Notes under the pieces: generated by a model | Database searches by the model: none | Seen by the model: the letters and a program-made list of their open reading frames with translations, nothing else | What the model was told of the DNA's origin: nothing | From: Verrucomicrobiales bacterium | GTDB taxonomy: Bacteria > Verrucomicrobiota > Verrucomicrobiia > Verrucomicrobiales > DEV007 | Direction: 5' to 3' | NCBI GenBank assembly: GCA_029233965.1 | Contig: JARGOP010000009.1 | Span: 1-64,000, forward strand | Length of the DNA: 64,000 nt | In this document: piece after piece, positions 53,686 to 62,221 of the stretch | How the letters are laid out: every line of letters starts with the position of its first letter | How positions within the stretch are numbered: position 1 is the first letter of the stretch | Position numbers and translations under genes: made by a program

Positions 53686-54468
53686 CTAAACGAGCTTCAA
53701 GGCTGATTCGACGCTCGCGTCATCATGGACGATGGCGTTGATCGCCGCAGCGATGTTGGCGGGTCGCGGGTGCTCGAAAATGTTCCGACCGATCGCGGTT
53801 CCAATCGCCCCGGCGTCGATCGCGTTTTTCACCATCGTGAGAAGGGCGGCATCGTCGCCCATCGCAGCGCCACCTAGGACGATCACGGGCACGAAGCAGG
53901 AGTCGACGATCCGCTTGAAATCTTCGGTCGTGCCGTTGGTCGGGAAGGCTGTTTTGACGATGTCGGCCCCGAGCTCAGCGGCGGCCCTGACTGTGAAAGC
54001 AATATTCTCGACGGTGTAATCGTCAGGACGGCCAATGCTGAAGGGCAGGGCTTCAAGGATCACGGGAACGTCGGTTTCGTGGCTCTCGGTGATGAGTTCC
54101 GCAACTTCGCGTGTGATGCTCGCCTCGTTGCTGTGGTGGCTGTAGAGCATGTTCATCATCGCATGCGCTCCAACGGTGAGGGCATCGTCAGCGCCGTAGA
54201 GGCGGTAGCTGCCCTCATCGAGATTATCGCCGTAGACCGGCTTGTAACAGTCGGTACGAAGGCAGATTCCCTTGCCTTCGAGTACATCAGCCGCCGCGAG
54301 CGCGACACCGAGATTCACGACATATCCGTCGATGACGGGATTCAGTGCTTCGATGATTTCGACCGGATTCAGAGTCGGCACCGGAATGATGGTGCCATGG
54401 TCGATCGGGAGGATGACGGTTCGACCGTCTGATTGGAGAAAGCGGGAGAGATTTTGATCACGATCCAT
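53686..54468 (-). CDS. Class I aldolase of the DeoC/FbaB/LsrF family
   Basis: A 260-residue TIM-barrel aldolase. It has VILPIDHGTIIP (Asp-His in the family position), the Schiff-base Lys172 in ADIVKTAFPTNG, PVIVLGGAAMGDD and AIGTAIGRNIFEHPRPA, which bind the phosphate. It is a paralogue of the LsrF-type protein at 34403-35284 but shorter and quite diverged. The reaction could be fructose-bisphosphate cleavage or a related aldol/transaldol step; I cannot tell which. It lies directly upstream of the radical SAM gene (58-base gap). Confidence 0.82.
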   Translation of the reverse strand: MDRDQNLSRFLQSDGRTVILPIDHGTIIPVPTLNPVEIIEALNPVIDGYVVNLGVALAAADVLEGKGICLRTDCYKPVYGDNLDEGSYRLYGADDALTVGAHAMMNMLYSHHSNEASITREVAELITESHETDVPVILEALPFSIGRPDDYTVENIAFTVRAAAELGADIVKTAFPTNGTTEDFKRIVDSCFVPVIVLGGAAMGDDAALLTMVKNAIDAGAIGTAIGRNIFEHPRPANIAAAINAIVHDDASVESALKLV

Positions 54469-54501
54469 AGACGGAGAATGGACAGCGGAATCAGGAAAGA
54501 A

Positions 54502-55410
54502 TCAAGGTGCGTAACGTTCCCGGTCCGTTTCTCTTCCCTGAGGAGTTACAGCGATGAGGTAGGGCTTTACTTTCTCTAGTGTCTTGGGCCCGATCCCTTT
54601 GACCCGGATAATATCTTCGACCCTTTCGTAAAAACGATTTTGAATGACGCCATCAGCGAGTCCTTCCCTGAGACCGGCCCGCATCAGGTCCTCGAGCGAG
54701 CCGGAGTTCACATCGATGGGTTCCTCCGGGGGGCGCACGGCGACGGCGGCATCAATGGCTTCCAGTTCCCGGGCCTCACGCCTCTCGTCGGCTCTCATCG
54801 CCACAAGAGCTTCAGGATCGCTGTGGGCCCAGAGCCCGTTTCGCTTCATCGCGGCCGAGAATTCGACATCTTCGAGAAAGGCTTCGTATTCGTCACGGGA
54901 GGTGCCTGACGGGGTTTCTCTGCCCACTCCGAAAGCTCTCGCAAGGCCTTCTTCGACGAGGACGCGCGCCAGATCCCGACCGTCATGGGTCCGGATGAAC
55001 GCGTAGTAACGGGGTTTCCCGGAGCGACCTCTCGCGTCTGCGAAGGCGGTATGAACGGTAAAAGGTTTCTCAAGGAGTTTCGCCGTAAACGCGGCGGCGG
55101 CTTCGCCATGCTCCACGGCAATGCGATAGTCCTCAGTCCCAAAGTGCCGGGCCTGCTCCCGGAGGCGATCCTTGTCGGAATCTGTTTGTACGGTCTGCTC
55201 GACACAATCGATATAGTAGAGCCGCAGAACGCGCTTCTTCCCATCCGGGAAGAAGACATGAAAGGAGTCTCCGTCTGCCCAGGACTCAGGAAGGTAAATG
55301 CAGTTCTCAAATTCCTGAAGTCCTTCTGCGCCTGCGAACGAAGCGCTGGCTATGCCCAGGAGCGCAGGCCACAGTATGCTAATCTTGAACGCCGGGGAAG
55401 CTTTCCACAT
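54502..55410 (-). CDS. Secreted thermonuclease-like protein with helix-hairpin-helix domain
   Basis: A 302-residue protein with a signal peptide (to about residue 28). Residues about 38-205 are a staphylococcal-nuclease fold: WADGDSFHVFFPDGKKRVLRLYYIDCVE, HGEAAAAFTAKLL, FADARGRSGKPRYYAFIRTHDGRDLARVLVEEGLARAFG, NGLWAHS. The last 70 residues carry IDVNSGSLEDLMRAGLREGLADGVIQNR and VEDIIRVKGIGPKTLEKVKPYL, a ComEA-like helix-hairpin-helix that binds DNA. It probably degrades extracellular or periplasmic DNA for nutrients. It overlaps the repeat-protein gene by 32 bases. Confidence 0.87.
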   Translation of the reverse strand: MWKASPAFKISILWPALLGIASASFAGAEGLQEFENCIYLPESWADGDSFHVFFPDGKKRVLRLYYIDCVEQTVQTDSDKDRLREQARHFGTEDYRIAVEHGEAAAAFTAKLLEKPFTVHTAFADARGRSGKPRYYAFIRTHDGRDLARVLVEEGLARAFGVGRETPSGTSRDEYEAFLEDVEFSAAMKRNGLWAHSDPEALVAMRADERREARELEAIDAAVAVRPPEEPIDVNSGSLEDLMRAGLREGLADGVIQNRFYERVEDIIRVKGIGPKTLEKVKPYLIAVTPQGRETDRERYAP

Positions 55411-55690
55411 ACTTCACTGTAAAATCAGGAAAGCTCTCTACAATCTGAATTTTGAAATCAGGGAAACTGGTCACGATTTGCCACTTGCCCGGTTTGTCAG
55501 GGAAGGAGTGCACACGTTGAACGTGCAGGTCGGCAAAGGAGTCAACAACCTTCACCTTGAAATCAGGAAAGGCATTCACCCATTGAATGCGACCAAAGAT
55601 CCTCGCGGGTTCGGGTTTTTCGCCGGCTGAAGGCGAAAATGTCCAAACTGTCGGCAGGAAGAGGGCTCCATATACGCTTCGTCGAGTCAT
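55379..55690 (-). CDS. Small secreted protein of short SFPDF repeats
   Basis: A 103-residue protein with a possible signal peptide (about 1-25). Residues 33-101 consist of six tandem 11-13-residue units with consensus (K/T)-(V/I)-(Q/K)-x-V-x-(S/A)-F-P-D-(F/L): GRIQWVNAFPDF, KVKVVDSFADL, HVQRVHSFPDKPG, KWQIVTSFPDF, KIQIVESFPDF, TVKYVESFPGV. The pattern of alternating charged and hydrophobic residues suggests a small beta-solenoid or stacked sheet. Its stop lies inside the first codons of the nuclease gene (32-base overlap), so both are translated from one message. I cannot name the family with certainty. Confidence 0.8.
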   Translation of the reverse strand: MTRRSVYGALFLPTVWTFSPSAGEKPEPARIFGRIQWVNAFPDFKVKVVDSFADLHVQRVHSFPDKPGKWQIVTSFPDFKIQIVESFPDFTVKYVESFPGVQD

Positions 55691-55797
55691 CCTGAATTCG
55701 ACGGTTCACCCGGGGTCGATAGTCACGGATAATCAAAATTACGATCCTGAGCTGAATGATCGTTTGATTCTGTGTGGTGCGGCTTCAACAGTGAGAG

Positions 55798-57186
55798 ATG
55801 CCGTCCGGGGAAGAAGTCCTGACACACGAAGAAACCGAGCGCCCCTGGATCGCGCTGGGTGATGCATTTCGTGATGGGGATGAGGCTGCGGTCACGGAGA
55901 GTTTGAAAAACCTCTCTCATGAGGAACAACGGCACGCCATGGCTCACCTCACGGGAGGAGAACAGGCGGGAATTGTGGAGCTGATCACGGCGAGCGAGGC
56001 GGCGCAACTGCTGAAGCATCTGCCTGAAGCTCAGGCCGCTGATATTCTCGAGGAGATTTCTCCCGAAAACGCGGCCGACATTATCGAAGCGATGCCGGAG
56101 GAGGTCAGTGCCGACCTTCTTCGCGAAATGCATCAGTCAGAGTCCGAGGCCTTGCTTGCTGAACTCGATGACGCGGATGAGGCCGATCACCTCAGGGAGC
56201 TGACTTCTTACGCGTGGGACACTGCGGGCGGATTGATGACTCAGTCCTACGCCGCATTTGTTGATGATGCCAAAGTCGGCGACGTCCTCTCCGAGCTGAG
56301 TGGTGAAGCTGAGCGCTATGGGGACATGGATGTGCAGTATGTCTACGTCACGAATGCGAGCGGACAGCTCAGAGGCGTGCTGCGCTTGCGGGATTTGGTG
56401 CTTACTCCGAGAAGTCGACCGGTGCAGGATATTATGCAGGGCGAGCCGGTCTCGGTGAGCGTGAATGATGATTTTGAAACCCTCACGCAGGTCTTTGATG
56501 ATCGAAGCTATATTGGTCTTCCGGTCATTGATGAGCAGGGGATCATCATCGGGGTGGTGACGAGGCAGGCTGTCCGCGAAGCGAATGCAGAGCACCAGAC
56601 TGAAGATTATCTCCACTCTGCCGGTATCCTCGGAGGGGAAGAGTTGCGAAGCATGCCGATGCTGGCCCGATGTGGGCGTCGCCTCGCCTGGCTCGGACCG
56701 AATATCGTCCTCAACCTTATCGCCGCGAGCGTCATTGCGATGTATGAGGACACGCTTCAGGCGGTCATCGCTCTTGCCGTTTTTCTTCCTATCGTCTCGG
56801 ACATGAGCGGTTGCTCGGGAAACCAGGCCGTGGCAGTGAGTATTCGTGAGCTGACTCTCGGCTTGATTCGTCCGACCGAGTACATGCGGATTGTCTGGAA
56901 GGAGGGGATTCTCGGGATGTTCAACGGATTCGTTCTCGGGTGTCTCCTCGGGCTGATTGCCGGCATCTGGAAAGACAATGTCTACCTCGGTCTCGTCGTT
57001 GGTGGAGCTCTTTTCCTGAATACGATGCTTTCCGTTCTTCTGGGAGGTTGCGTGCCTTTGTTTCTGAAGCGCTTGAAAGTGGATCCTGCGCTCGCCTCAG
57101 GGCCGATTTTGACGACTTGCACCGACATGTGCGGATTTTTTCTTGTGCTCAACCTGGCTTCGCTCGCGCTGTCGAAGCTTGTCTAG
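55798..57186 (+). CDS. mgtE: Magnesium transporter MgtE
   Basis: A 462-residue Mg2+ channel. The N domain of short helical repeats (LKNLSHEEQRHAMAHL, AAQLLKHLPEAQAADILEEISPENAADIIEAMPEEVSADLL) is followed by two CBS domains (about 140-265, TAGGLMTQSYAAFVDDAKVG, VQDIMQGEPVSVSVNDDFETLTQVF) that sense cytoplasmic Mg2+. The membrane domain has five helices, WLGPNIVLNLIAASVIAMYE, FLPIVSDMSGCSGNQA and LTTCTDMCGFFLVLNLA, with the pore-lining acidic residues. It diverges from the repeat-protein gene. I see no Mg2+ riboswitch upstream. Confidence 0.94.
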   Translation: MPSGEEVLTHEETERPWIALGDAFRDGDEAAVTESLKNLSHEEQRHAMAHLTGGEQAGIVELITASEAAQLLKHLPEAQAADILEEISPENAADIIEAMPEEVSADLLREMHQSESEALLAELDDADEADHLRELTSYAWDTAGGLMTQSYAAFVDDAKVGDVLSELSGEAERYGDMDVQYVYVTNASGQLRGVLRLRDLVLTPRSRPVQDIMQGEPVSVSVNDDFETLTQVFDDRSYIGLPVIDEQGIIIGVVTRQAVREANAEHQTEDYLHSAGILGGEELRSMPMLARCGRRLAWLGPNIVLNLIAASVIAMYEDTLQAVIALAVFLPIVSDMSGCSGNQAVAVSIRELTLGLIRPTEYMRIVWKEGILGMFNGFVLGCLLGLIAGIWKDNVYLGLVVGGALFLNTMLSVLLGGCVPLFLKRLKVDPALASGPILTTCTDMCGFFLVLNLASLALSKLV

Positions 57187-57213
57187 GGTGCTTCCCCGGG
57201 GCGGGGAGAGGAG

Positions 57214-57286
57214 TGGAAAGACTGGGATTCGAACCCAGGACCAATTGGTTAAAAGCCAACTGCTCTACCAACTGAGCTACCTTTCC
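57214..57286 (-). tRNA. tRNA-Lys (UUU)
   Basis: On the minus strand the sequence folds into a complete cloverleaf: acceptor GGAAAGG/TCTTTCC (last pair G-U), D arm GCTC/GAGC, anticodon arm GTTGG-CTTTTAA-CCAAT with anticodon UUU, TTCGAAT T-loop with CTGGG/CCCAG, and discriminator A. CCA is not encoded (ACTC follows), so it must be added by the cca product. It lies between mgtE and the HAD gene. Confidence 0.97.
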
Positions 57287-57345
57287 GTTGAGAGCATCCG
57301 AAGGCGGATTCGCCGACGGGCGCGCAATCTATTCACCGAGTCGGG

Positions 57346-58032
57346 TCACGCAAGTGAAAGTTGCCTTAATAATTCATTCAGTGTCGATTGACCCTTTCCA
57401 ACACGGAAGCTGGCGAAGCCGGCATTCGCGGCCCCCTCCCAATCGCAGACGGGATCATCACCGACATGGAGGATTTCACTGGCCGGTAGATTGAGCGCCT
57501 TCTGAGCGGCGGCAAAAACCGACGGATCAGGCTTCGAGGCACCCAGTTCGCAGGAAAGCAGAATCGCGTCGAAGGGCGCGATGAGATCGAGGTCAGCGAG
57601 AATTCGGCGAAGTCTGCCATCGAAATTGGAAAGCACGATGCAGGGGTAATCAGCAGCGATCCGTTCCAGGGCCGCGTGCGCACCGTCCACTGCCCGCCAG
57701 GTGCCGGGCTCCTCAAAATGCCCGTACAGGGCTTCGAAAAAAACGTCGAACGTGGAATCGGTAGGAAGGGTTGCCCCGGATTCCGCGAAAACCTCTTTAA
57801 CCAGGCGATGCCACCAGGACTTCTCATCGGGGTCGTTCACGGGAGACTCTGCTGAGAAAGCGGACGGCGTTCTCCGCCATACTGACTTGAAGGCTTCCGC
57901 GAGGGCTTCGGGGCATGCCTCGATTCCATGATTTTGCGCAACGCGGTGATACGACACTCCAACCGGTTCAGAGAGCTCAATCAGAGTGCCGGCAGCATCG
58001 AAGCTGAGGGCTTTAACCAAAGGGACGGACAT
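57346..58032 (-). CDS. HAD-superfamily hydrolase
   Basis: A 228-residue phosphatase-like protein. The start at MSVPLVKALSFDAAGTLIEL places the nucleophile Asp11 at the standard distance from the N-terminus; the frame runs 38 codons higher without similarity. Motif I is DAAGTL (the second Asp is replaced by Ala, as in the HDHD3-like group), motif II CIVLSNFDGR, motif III Lys in GASKPDPSVF, and motif IV HVGDDPVCDWEGAANAGF. The missing general acid in motif I makes normal phosphatase activity uncertain. It diverges from nusA. Confidence 0.87.
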   Translation of the reverse strand: MSVPLVKALSFDAAGTLIELSEPVGVSYHRVAQNHGIEACPEALAEAFKSVWRRTPSAFSAESPVNDPDEKSWWHRLVKEVFAESGATLPTDSTFDVFFEALYGHFEEPGTWRAVDGAHAALERIAADYPCIVLSNFDGRLRRILADLDLIAPFDAILLSCELGASKPDPSVFAAAQKALNLPASEILHVGDDPVCDWEGAANAGFASFRVGKGQSTLNELLRQLSLA

Positions 58033-58109
58033 CGTTTGAATTGGCTTGATTTCGGCCTTGCCTAACCAAGGACGCCGCGATATGTTCGCGATCCTGCAAT
58101 CTTGAGATG

Positions 58110-58162
58110 CCGGGTTCTTGAAATCCCGGTCGATTGAAGTGGGCATGTCCCACTTTTTTTTG
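58110..58162 (+). terminator. Leader hairpin and intrinsic terminator just upstream of nusA
   Basis: Two hairpins lie in the 159-base gap before nusA. The first is CCGGG/CCCGG (58110-58129). The second, AAGTGGG-CATGT-CCCACTT (58137-58155), is followed by nine T (58154-58162), a typical intrinsic terminator. No plus-strand gene ends here: the neighbour on the left runs the other way, and mgtE is almost 1 kb upstream. It therefore looks like an attenuator in the nusA leader. Confidence 0.65.
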
Positions 58163-58191
58163 TCTCAACATAAGAGGGTTAGCTGGAGAAT

Positions 58192-59547
58192 ATGACAAAC
58201 GAACTGTTAGCACTTTTCGAATATTACGAGAAGGAAAAGGGAATCAAGCGCGAGACCATGGTCGAAGCGCTCGAGACTGCTTTACTTTCTGCTTCGCGGA
58301 GAAGTATCGGCCCTGCAAGGGAGATGCGGATTCAGATCGATCCTGAAAAGGGCGACATTAAGGCGTTTGCAACCCTCGTCGTCGTCGACCGGGTGGAGAA
58401 TCCCTACGATGAGATCGATATTTTTACGGCTCGTCGCATGGACACGAATGCCTCTGTCGACGACGAAATCGAAGTTGATATCACTCCGGCTAATTTCGGT
58501 CGAATTGCCGCCCAGACGGCGAAGCAGACCATGATGCAGCGTCTTCGTCAGGCAGAGAAGGAGCTGATCTATGAGGAATTTAAGGATCGCGCCGGTGACA
58601 TTGTCAGCGGCACGGTGCGGCGCTTCGAAAGAGGGGATGTTTTCGTCGATCTTGGAAAGTTCGAGGGCATCATGAACCAGCGTGAGCGGGTGTCCACGGA
58701 GGAATACAACGTGGGTGATCGCATCCGCGCCTATGTCGTCGCCGTGGAGAACGGCTCACGAGGTCCTGAAATTATCCTTTCCCGCAGCCATCCAAATTTT
58801 GTTCGTCGTCTCTTCGAGTCAGAGGTAAGCGAAATTGCGGACCGCACCGTTGAGATTCGTTCGCTCGCACGTGAGGCCGGATATCGCACCAAAGTTGCCG
58901 TTTACAGTGCTGATGAAAAAGTGGATCCCGTGGGGGCCTGCGTTGGGCTCCGGGGCGCCCGGGTCAAAAACATCGTTCGCGAACTGAACAATGAGAAAGT
59001 GGATATTATCCGCTGGAGTGATGATATCAAGGCCTTTGTCACCGAGGCCCTGAAGCCTGCGGAGATCAAGTCGATCATCCTTGATGAGGAGGCTAAATCT
59101 GTTCTCGTAAAGGTCGACGAGGAAGAGCTTTCCAAAGCGATCGGTCGTCGTGGTCAGAATGCCCGGCTCACCGCTCGCCTCGTCGGATGGGATGTTCAGG
59201 TCCAGAAGGATGAGTCGGCTCATGAGGCTTTCGAGGCCCAGGTCACGAAGGCTGCCTCCGCTATTTCCGATGCTGCCGGCATTGAAATGGAGACTGCCGA
59301 GGGCCTTGTTCGCGGCGGTTTGAACAGTCTCGAGATGATTTCGCAAGGCGTCGACGAGGTCGATATTGCTGATGTGCTTGAGATCAGCGTCGAAGAAGGT
59401 GCCAAAATTCTCAGCAAAGTTCAGGCTGCCGTTGGTGGGGAGGAAGCTGCAGCAGGGGAAGCACCGGTAGTTGCGGATGAGGTAGTCCCGGCTGAATCCG
59501 ATGATGAGACACCTGAAGAAGTCGAAGAGGCTTCTGTCGAGTCTTAG
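58192..59547 (+). CDS. nusA: Transcription termination/antitermination factor NusA
   Basis: A 451-residue RNA-polymerase-binding factor. It has the N-terminal domain (about 1-130, YYEKEKGIKRETMVEALETALLSA), the S1 domain (about 135-200, GTVRRFERGDVFVDLGKFEGIMNQRERV) and KH1/KH2 (about 200-345, REAGYRTKVAVYS, PVGACVGLRGARVKNIVRELNNEKVDIIRW, VDEEELSKAIGRRGQNARLTARLVGW). A helical tail and an acidic end (ESDDETPEEVEEASVES) follow. A GGAG sequence sits 7 bases before the ATG, one of the clearer Shine-Dalgarno sites in the window. rimP is not upstream, unlike in many bacteria. Confidence 0.96.
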   Translation: MTNELLALFEYYEKEKGIKRETMVEALETALLSASRRSIGPAREMRIQIDPEKGDIKAFATLVVVDRVENPYDEIDIFTARRMDTNASVDDEIEVDITPANFGRIAAQTAKQTMMQRLRQAEKELIYEEFKDRAGDIVSGTVRRFERGDVFVDLGKFEGIMNQRERVSTEEYNVGDRIRAYVVAVENGSRGPEIILSRSHPNFVRRLFESEVSEIADRTVEIRSLAREAGYRTKVAVYSADEKVDPVGACVGLRGARVKNIVRELNNEKVDIIRWSDDIKAFVTEALKPAEIKSIILDEEAKSVLVKVDEEELSKAIGRRGQNARLTARLVGWDVQVQKDESAHEAFEAQVTKAASAISDAAGIEMETAEGLVRGGLNSLEMISQGVDEVDIADVLEISVEEGAKILSKVQAAVGGEEAAAGEAPVVADEVVPAESDDETPEEVEEASVES

Positions 59548-59583
59548 CCATCCATCTTCTCCGAGAAGAGTTTCTTTCCTCCA

Positions 59584-59611
59584 TTGACAACACCTTTTCC
59601 CATCTCAGAAT
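59584..59611 (+). promoter_or_regulatory. Possible internal promoter for infB
   Basis: The 122-base nusA-infB gap holds a perfect TTGACA (59584-59589) and, 16 bases on, CAGAAT (59606-59611), four of six matches to the -10 consensus. It would give infB and downstream genes a promoter independent of nusA. Confidence 0.45.
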
Positions 59612-59669
59612 AAAAACACTCGAATGACTGGAGAACGCTTCCAGTTCATGAATCGCTCAACTCTTTCCT

Positions 59670-61745
59670 ATGCCTAAAACAACTACTGCTCCCGAAAACG
59701 ACGATAACGGGGCGAAATCTTTGGACGAAAAGAAAGCGGAAGCTTTGAACCTCTTCGAGAAAGAGGAAAAGAAAAGCGCCCGCAAGCCAAAGACTTCGGC
59801 CAGCGAATCGGAGCAGGGTTCTGTCTTCGGGCATTTAGGGAAGGATGATCCGGTGCCAAGGAAGAAGGAGATCAAGAAAGAAGAGGAGCAAGCCCCTGTT
59901 GAAGAGGCCGCCGCTGAAGAATCTGTCTCTGAGGAGTCGTCCATTGAAGAGGTGGACGGGAAGAAGATTATTCATATCAAACCCCCGATCATCGTCAAAG
60001 AGTTGGCGGTGATGATGGACCTGAAGCCGTTTAAGCTCATCCAGGACCTGATGGATATGGATGTCTTCGCTAATCTGACTCAGTCTATTGAGCCGGAGGT
60101 TGCTTCGAGAATCTGCGAAAAACACGGATTTATTTTCGAGAAGGAACGCCGTGAAAAAGGTGGCGGAGTCCATAAGGTCGAGGAAGTTATTGAAGTTCCG
60201 GAAGTGCAGGATCTTGAAGAGGTGGAGGAAGATCAGCTTTCGATTCGTCCACCTGTGGTGACCTTTATGGGCCACGTTGACCACGGCAAGACTTCTCTCC
60301 TCGATGCGTATCGGGGGTCCCGCGTTGTCAAGGGGGAGGCCGGCGGTATCACCCAGCATGTGGGGGCCTACCAAGTCACTCGCAATGATCAGACGGTGAC
60401 GTTCATTGATACTCCGGGCCATGCCGCCTTCTCGGAAATGCGGGCGCGCGGTGCCGACATTACCGACATTGTGGTTCTCGTTGTCGCGGCTGACGATGGC
60501 CTCATGCCGACGACGTTTGAGGCTATCGACCACTGCAAGGCAGCAGGAGTCACCATTATCATTGCGATCAACAAGGTTGATCTCGACCGGGCTGACGTGA
60601 ACAAGGTGAAGGGTCAGCTCCAGGAAAACGGTCTGGCGCCGGAAGATTGGGGTGGTGAAACGATCTGCGTCGAAGTCTCCGCTAAGGAGGGGACCGGCCT
60701 TGATGATCTTTTTGAAATGATTCACCTCCAGTCCGAAGTGCTGGAGCTGAAGGCGAACGACGATGGTCCAGCCCGGGGAACAGTGATCGAGGCCCGCACT
60801 GAGGCGGGTAAAGGGCCGACTGCGACGGTGATTATCCAGAGCGGGACGCTTTCTGCGGGCGATGCGTTCATTTGCGGAAGCCAGTATGGCAAAGTGAAGG
60901 CTCTGATTAACGATCTCGGGGAACGTATTCCTTCTGCGGGACCCTCTGTGCCTGTCGAAGTCGTGGGTTATTCAGGAGTCCCGAATGTCGGGGATGAGCT
61001 GATTGAGATGGAGAACGAGCGCAAGGCCAAGAAGCTGAGCGAGGAACGCCACGATCAGAAGCGTCAGGACAAGCTTCAGCCTCAGCAGAAGTCTGCACTT
61101 GAGACCCTGTTTGCAAACATTGAGCAGGGCAGGAAAAACACGCTCAAACTCATTATTAAGGCGGATGTTCAGGGGTCGCTTCAGGCGATTGAGAAGTCTC
61201 TTATGGAGATCGAGTCCGACAAAATTTCCCTGGAAATTCTTCGGCAGAATGCAGGCCCGATTTCCGAAGCTGATGTCCTGCTTGCCAGTGCTTCCGATGC
61301 GATTCTGATCGGCTTTAACACCAAGGTGGAAGCCAAAGCTCAGCCGATCGTGAAGCGCGAAGGCGTTCAGGTAAAGCTCTTCTCCATTATCTACGAACTG
61401 ATCGATCAGGTCAAAGAGGCGATGCTTGGCATGCTTGAGCCTGAAACCCGTGAGAAAATCATTGGGCATGCGAAGGTTCTTGAAGTGTTCAAGCTTTCTT
61501 CAGGAAGGGTGGGCGGATGTGTTGTGACCGACGGCGTGATACGCCGCACTGCACGTGCCCGGGTCCTTCGTGATAAGGTCCCGATTTATGATGGCGGTTT
61601 CACCACTTTGCGTCGCTTCAAGGATGATGTGAAAGAGGTGAAGAACGGCGTCGAATGTGGTATCAAGTTGGGCAAGTTCAACGACTACCAGAAAGACGAC
61701 GTCGTCGAGTGTTACGAGCTTGAGAAGCTCGAAGTGGAGTTGTAG
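59670..61745 (+). CDS. infB: Translation initiation factor IF-2
   Basis: A 691-residue GTPase that brings initiator tRNA to the ribosome. A charged N-terminal region (about 1-95) is followed by the N2-like domain ([39 protein letters not shown]). The G domain starts at GHVDHGKTS (201-209), with [35 protein letters not shown] and [11 protein letters not shown]. Domains II-IV end with [30 protein letters not shown], and [25 protein letters not shown], typical of IF-2. It is full length and between nusA and rbfA. Confidence 0.97.
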   Translation: MPKTTTAPENDDNGAKSLDEKKAEALNLFEKEEKKSARKPKTSASESEQGSVFGHLGKDDPVPRKKEIKKEEEQAPVEEAAAEESVSEESSIEEVDGKKIIHIKPPIIVKELAVMMDLKPFKLIQDLMDMDVFANLTQSIEPEVASRICEKHGFIFEKERREKGGGVHKVEEVIEVPEVQDLEEVEEDQLSIRPPVVTFMGHVDHGKTSLLDAYRGSRVVKGEAGGITQHVGAYQVTRNDQTVTFIDTPGHAAFSEMRARGADITDIVVLVVAADDGLMPTTFEAIDHCKAAGVTIIIAINKVDLDRADVNKVKGQLQENGLAPEDWGGETICVEVSAKEGTGLDDLFEMIHLQSEVLELKANDDGPARGTVIEARTEAGKGPTATVIIQSGTLSAGDAFICGSQYGKVKALINDLGERIPSAGPSVPVEVVGYSGVPNVGDELIEMENERKAKKLSEERHDQKRQDKLQPQQKSALETLFANIEQGRKNTLKLIIKADVQGSLQAIEKSLMEIESDKISLEILRQNAGPISEADVLLASASDAILIGFNTKVEAKAQPIVKREGVQVKLFSIIYELIDQVKEAMLGMLEPETREKIIGHAKVLEVFKLSSGRVGGCVVTDGVIRRTARARVLRDKVPIYDGGFTTLRRFKDDVKEVKNGVECGIKLGKFNDYQKDDVVECYELEKLEVEL

Positions 61746-61795
61746 GTGACTCCACCGTGTCGATCTGAAAAGTGGTCGATTCCTTTTTCCTTCCC

Positions 61796-62179
61796 ATGAG
61801 TCAGCGGATTTCAAGAGTCAACGAGCTGCTCAAGCGTGAGATCAGTTCCTGTATCGAAAAGAATTTCGAATTTCCTGAAATCCTTGTCACCATCCACGAC
61901 GTGAAGGTGGCTCAGGACTTGCGGACGGCTCAGATTTTCATTGGTGTGATTGGATCTGCCGAGCAGAAAGCGAAGGTGTTGCAAAAGCTCAATGCCAAGC
62001 ATGGATTCATCCAGAACATGGTGATGAAACGGGTTGTACTTCGAAACACGCCGCGCTTTTCTTTTGAATCGGATGATTCAGTCGAGCGCGGTGTTCGTGT
62101 GCTCAATATCCTCGAAGAAATCGGTGAGATTGAATTACCTGAGGAACCGGAAGCCGATGGCAGGAAGCCTCGACTCTGA
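61796..62179 (+). CDS. rbfA: Ribosome-binding factor A
   Basis: A 127-residue KH-fold factor for 30S maturation. The start at MSQRISRVNELLKREISSCIE is the usual RbfA beginning; the frame opens 8 codons earlier without similarity. EILVTIHDVKVAQDLRTAQIFIGVIG, QKLNAKHGFIQNMVMKRVVLRNTPRFSFESDDSVERGVRVLNILEEI follow the family pattern. It lies 50 bases after infB. The ATG is preceded by CCTTTTTCCTTCCC, not a Shine-Dalgarno. Confidence 0.95.
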   Translation: MSQRISRVNELLKREISSCIEKNFEFPEILVTIHDVKVAQDLRTAQIFIGVIGSAEQKAKVLQKLNAKHGFIQNMVMKRVVLRNTPRFSFESDDSVERGVRVLNILEEIGEIELPEEPEADGRKPRL

Positions 62180-62183
62180 TCTG

Positions 62184-62216
62184 TAACAGGGTCGAATCCC
62201 TGATCCAACCCTGTTA
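62184..62216 (+). promoter_or_regulatory. Hairpin between rbfA and the TTG-start DHH gene
   Basis: An 8-base perfect stem TAACAGGG/CCCTGTTA (62184-62191 and 62209-62216) with a 17-base loop fills the 42-base gap. It is five bases before the TTG start and holds the only purine-rich AGGG. No T tract follows, so it is more likely a translation or RNA-stability element than a terminator. Confidence 0.5.
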
Positions 62217-62221
62217 GTTTC

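Noticed and set aside
59835-60725. A 296-residue minus-strand ORF over infB
   Set aside because: infB is certain by its G motifs, and the antisense frame shows no family features.
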